NCBI GenBank assembly: GCA_937927625.1 | Contig: CALBSD010000007.1 | Location: forward strand, 1-7,345 | Direction: 5' to 3' | DNA length: 7,345 nt | Source of the DNA: an uncultured Actinomycetes bacterium | GTDB taxonomy: Bacteria > Actinomycetota > Acidimicrobiia > Acidimicrobiales > Ilumatobacteraceae | In this document: one piece after another, positions 5,586 through 7,345 of the stretch | Numbering within the stretch: position 1 is the first letter of the stretch | Layout of the letters: each line of letters opens with the position of its first letter | Position numbers and translations under genes: made by a program | The notes under the pieces: generated by a model | Databases searched by the model: none | Seen by the model: the letters and a program-made list of their open reading frames with translations, nothing else | Told to the model about the DNA's origin: nothing

Positions 5586-7192
5586 GCCGATACCTCCTGT
5601 GAAGGCTTCGCATCGAGAAGTGGTTCGCTTGACGAAACCGTTGCGAGTGAAGCGAAGTTGTTTGCCGGAGCTGGTGATGGAATCGACCACTCAAGTGTGT
5701 GTGCATCCCATGGGTCATCAGATGCACCAGCGCCTGCGCGCACTGCGGTGATCAACAAGCCAACGTATGCGACAACTGCAAGAACGATGATCGCGGAGCC
5801 AAGTGCAGCCAATGCATTCCACAACGCGATAGGGCCGTCGTAGTCAAAACCATTCACTGCGTTTGCAGGCTGGTTTGCAAAGCCGGCGATGTACAACGGA
5901 AGTGCTGCAAGAACTGTTCCGATAAGACCGAGACCGGTGATTCCGAGAACTTTCTTATCGTCAAGCACAACGCCCCAGAGCTTGGGAGCCCAGTGTGTGA
6001 GAGCACCAAATGCAACAAGAAGACCGCCATAAGCGAGGTACAAGGTGACGCCTTCGCCAAACGCGGTGTTAGCAAGGCCAGCCTTCTCGATGTTCGCAAC
6101 GAACGAACCAGCAACACCAGCAAGAATCATGAGCGACCCAAGAATTGCGAATGCAAACGCTGCGCTGACCTTTGGCTTTCCTTCCTTAATGGAAAGAAGC
6201 GCTGTTGCGATGGTGACCAAAACTCCGAGCAATGGCAAACCGTTTGTGAGCAAGAAGAACACAGTGCTGGTGAGCTTGTCGCTGTTTGTGCCGTTGAGAT
6301 TAAGAACGTGGCTGGACTGTGTGACTGCACCGATGATTGCGGTGGAGATAAGTCCGAGACCGATGAGAACGACTGGACGCTGTGGCTGACGAATACGTGC
6401 AGCAACAGGTGCAATCTCTGCAAGCACACCAAGTGCCATCACCACAAAGACAAATGTCTGTGGTGCGGAATAGACCCATCCAAGCCATGTTTCAATGCCC
6501 TTGTTGCCGCCGAATGCGATTTGAGCGTGTGAGTGATCAACGTAGAGATAGATGATGCTTCCGATTGCGACGGGCAAGCTGAGCAACGTCGCGACTGATG
6601 AAATCAGTGCTGACCACGAGAACGCAGGAATCAAGTCAAGCGACATTCCGGGTGCACGCGATGTGAGGATTGTTGTTGCGACAGAAAGACTTGCGCAAAG
6701 AAGTCCAATGACAGCAAGGCCTACTCCCAAAAGGAAGAGGTCAACCATGTTGCTGTTGCCTCCGCCGGGACCACCGTTAGCGATAAGCGAAACAAGAACA
6801 AGAACCGAGCCAAAGAACCAGGCCCAGAAGCTGTACTGGGCCAAGCGCGGAAATGCGATTGCCTTGGAACCCAACTGCATTGGCACGACAGCGATGGCGA
6901 GACCAATAAAGAGGGGTGCAAGAAGTCCGAGCACGAGCGTGTTGCGGAACAACCAAGAAAGTTGAAGTGCTGCATCACCGCTAAAAATCTGCATGTGAGA
7001 TGGGCTCATTCGTTCTAAGCCAAAGATGGTGCCGAGTACGGCAACCTCTATTGCGTGAACGAGTGACCAACCGATGAACAGTCGACCGATCTTTTTGTGA
7101 TCGCTACTGGTCACCCATTGGCCGACTGAGGCGACAACGGACGAAGCAGAGCTCGTGGTCGATGCGCCGACATGAGTGTCGATGGTGGTCAT
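5582..7192 (-). CDS. Heme-copper oxidase subunit I homologue lacking all metal ligands
   Basis: A 536-residue protein with about twelve membrane helices and clear subunit I signatures: DHKKIG (31-36), AIAFPR (111-116), RAPGMSL (179-185), WAPKLWG (401-407) and DPWDAHTLEW (493-502). Aligned by hand with CoxA of this operon, every cofactor residue is replaced: H91 by F82, H269 by A243, Y273 by F247, H318 and H319 by Q292 and S293, H404 by G381, H406 by T383. Channel residues N109, D120, N127, E271 and K347 become I100, A111, A118, Q245 and T327, and propionate R466-R467 become A443-N444. It therefore cannot bind heme or CuB in the known way and should be inactive as an oxidase. The ATG at 7192 has AGGAGA ten bases upstream; the in-frame GTG at 7216 lacks one. 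It is first in the operon. A scaffold, assembly or regulatory role is inference. Confidence 0.88.
   Translation of the reverse strand: MTTIDTHVGASTTSSASSVVASVGQWVTSSDHKKIGRLFIGWSLVHAIEVAVLGTIFGLERMSPSHMQIFSGDAALQLSWLFRNTLVLGLLAPLFIGLAIAVVPMQLGSKAIAFPRLAQYSFWAWFFGSVLVLVSLIANGGPGGGNSNMVDLFLLGVGLAVIGLLCASLSVATTILTSRAPGMSLDLIPAFSWSALISSVATLLSLPVAIGSIIYLYVDHSHAQIAFGGNKGIETWLGWVYSAPQTFVFVVMALGVLAEIAPVAARIRQPQRPVVLIGLGLISTAIIGAVTQSSHVLNLNGTNSDKLTSTVFFLLTNGLPLLGVLVTIATALLSIKEGKPKVSAAFAFAILGSLMILAGVAGSFVANIEKAGLANTAFGEGVTLYLAYGGLLVAFGALTHWAPKLWGVVLDDKKVLGITGLGLIGTVLAALPLYIAGFANQPANAVNGFDYDGPIALWNALAALGSAIIVLAVVAYVGLLITAVRAGAGASDDPWDAHTLEWSIPSPAPANNFASLATVSSSEPLLDAKPSQEVSA
5592..5598 (-). promoter_or_regulatory. 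Strong ribosome binding site for the subunit III homologue
   Basis: The minus strand reads AGGAGGT, a perfect match to the anti-Shine-Dalgarno core, six bases before the ATG at 5585. It sits inside the final codons of the upstream gene. It fixes the start and argues that this unusual gene is actively translated. Confidence 0.85.
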
Positions 7193-7202
7193 TTTCGGAT
7201 GG

Positions 7203-7208
7203 TCTCCT
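7203..7208 (-). promoter_or_regulatory. Ribosome binding site for the first gene of the operon
   Basis: The minus strand reads AGGAGA ten bases before the ATG at 7192. The alternative GTG at 7216, which would add eight residues, has no comparable site and would itself overlap this one. Confidence 0.65.
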
Positions 7209-7260
7209 GGTGACACCCTTCAGCCCTCGCGAACCTGGGGGTGTGTACGCCTAGATGTAA

Positions 7261-7274
7261 CGCACTAACACTAA
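7261..7274 (-). repeat. Tandem TTAGTG units sharing the palindrome half-site
   Basis: On the minus strand this reads TTAGTGTTAGTGCG, two adjacent copies of TTAGTG. The eight-base form TTAGTGCG recurs in the opposite orientation at 7318-7325, inside the palindrome, with 49 bases between the copies. A regulator binding both places, with or without looping, is possible; chance cannot be excluded for so short a word. Confidence 0.35.
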
Positions 7275-7318
7275 CCACCACTCCTGCGCAGAGGGTAAAT
7301 CCTCGGGACCCTTTTAAT

Positions 7319-7336
7319 TAGTGCGATTGCGCACTA
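7319..7336. repeat. 18-base palindrome, possible operator
   Basis: The bases read TAGTGCG-ATTG-CGCACTA: perfect seven-base arms around a four-base centre. No T-run follows on either strand, so it does not look like an intrinsic terminator. Its position upstream of the operon and the recurrence of its half-site at 7261-7267 suggest a binding site for a dimeric regulator. The regulator is unknown. Confidence 0.5.
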
Positions 7337-7345
7337 TCAGCGGAC

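Larger units (their letters stand above)
7193..7345 (-). promoter_or_regulatory. Leader and probable promoter region of the oxidase operon
   Basis: This is the only noncoding stretch of note in the window. It should hold the operon promoter, because the gene at 7192 is the first of six closely spaced minus-strand genes. I could not pick a convincing -35/-10 pair. An AT-rich run lies at 7312-7320, next to the palindrome at 7319-7336, and repeated TTAGTG units lie nearer the gene. The neighbour beyond base 7345 is unknown, so the region could also serve a divergent gene. Confidence 0.45.

Noticed and set aside
5699..6532. Long plus-strand open frame of 277 codons opposite the subunit I homologue
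   Set aside because: It is antisense to a clearly homologous membrane protein. Its translation is rich in Cys, Asn and Lys with no domain, and it has no convincing ribosome site, so it looks like a codon-bias shadow.
5582..7192. Interpretation of the subunit I homologue as a decaying pseudogene
   Set aside because: There is no frameshift or internal stop over 536 codons, fold motifs and hydrophobic segments are kept, translation signals are good, and the replacements are confined to chemically coherent sites.
7190..7216. GTG at 7216 as the start of the first gene
   Set aside because: It lacks an upstream purine-rich site, and the ATG at 7192 has AGGAGA ten bases away. The extra eight residues show no homology.
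7291..7304. Short inverted repeat GAGG-GTAAAT-CCTC in the leader
   Set aside because: Arms of four bases are expected by chance in a GC-rich leader, and no T-run or conserved context supports a function.

Overview
The window carries one tightly packed operon, entirely on the minus strand, for a cytochrome c oxidase of the caa3 type (heme-copper oxidase family A). Base composition is moderate. The protein features suggest an actinobacterium: a soluble cytochrome c domain fused to subunit II, a subunit I with the actinobacterial DPWDxxTLEW tail, a short five-helix subunit III, and a subunit IV-like helix pair. Acidimicrobiia, such as freshwater Ilumatobacter-type lineages, is my best guess, but this is inferred from general resemblance, not from a search.

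Layout in the direction of transcription (right to left): a leader with an 18-base palindrome (about 7193-7345); a subunit I homologue (7192-5582); a subunit III homologue (5585-4980); a membrane protein with a subunit IV-like helix pair and a cupredoxin-like outer domain (4973-3852); canonical coxB with CuA and heme c (3816-2599); canonical coxA with a C-terminal two-helix extension (2586-604); and canonical coxC (611 to beyond base 1), which starts at TTG. Junctions are a 4-base overlap, then 6-, 35- and 12-base gaps, then an 8-base overlap, so the six genes are almost certainly co-transcribed. No stretch above 300 bases lacks a gene. I see no tRNA, rRNA, CRISPR array or insertion sequence.

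The three downstream genes encode a complete, apparently functional oxidase: all heme and copper ligands and the D- and K-channel residues are present. The three upstream genes look like a cofactor-free counterpart of the same enzyme. The subunit I homologue keeps the fold signatures (DHKKIG, AFPR, RAPGMSL, WxPK, DPWDAHTLEW) but has lost all six metal-binding histidines, the cross-linked tyrosine, the proton-channel residues and the propionate arginines. The subunit III homologue has lost its hallmark His, Glu and Asp residues. The third protein ends in a cupredoxin-like domain without a recognisable copper site. All three reading frames are intact and two have good ribosome binding sites, so they look selected for rather than decaying. 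I infer that they form a structural, regulatory or assembly partner of the real oxidase. This 'ghost oxidase' module is the main discovery candidate.
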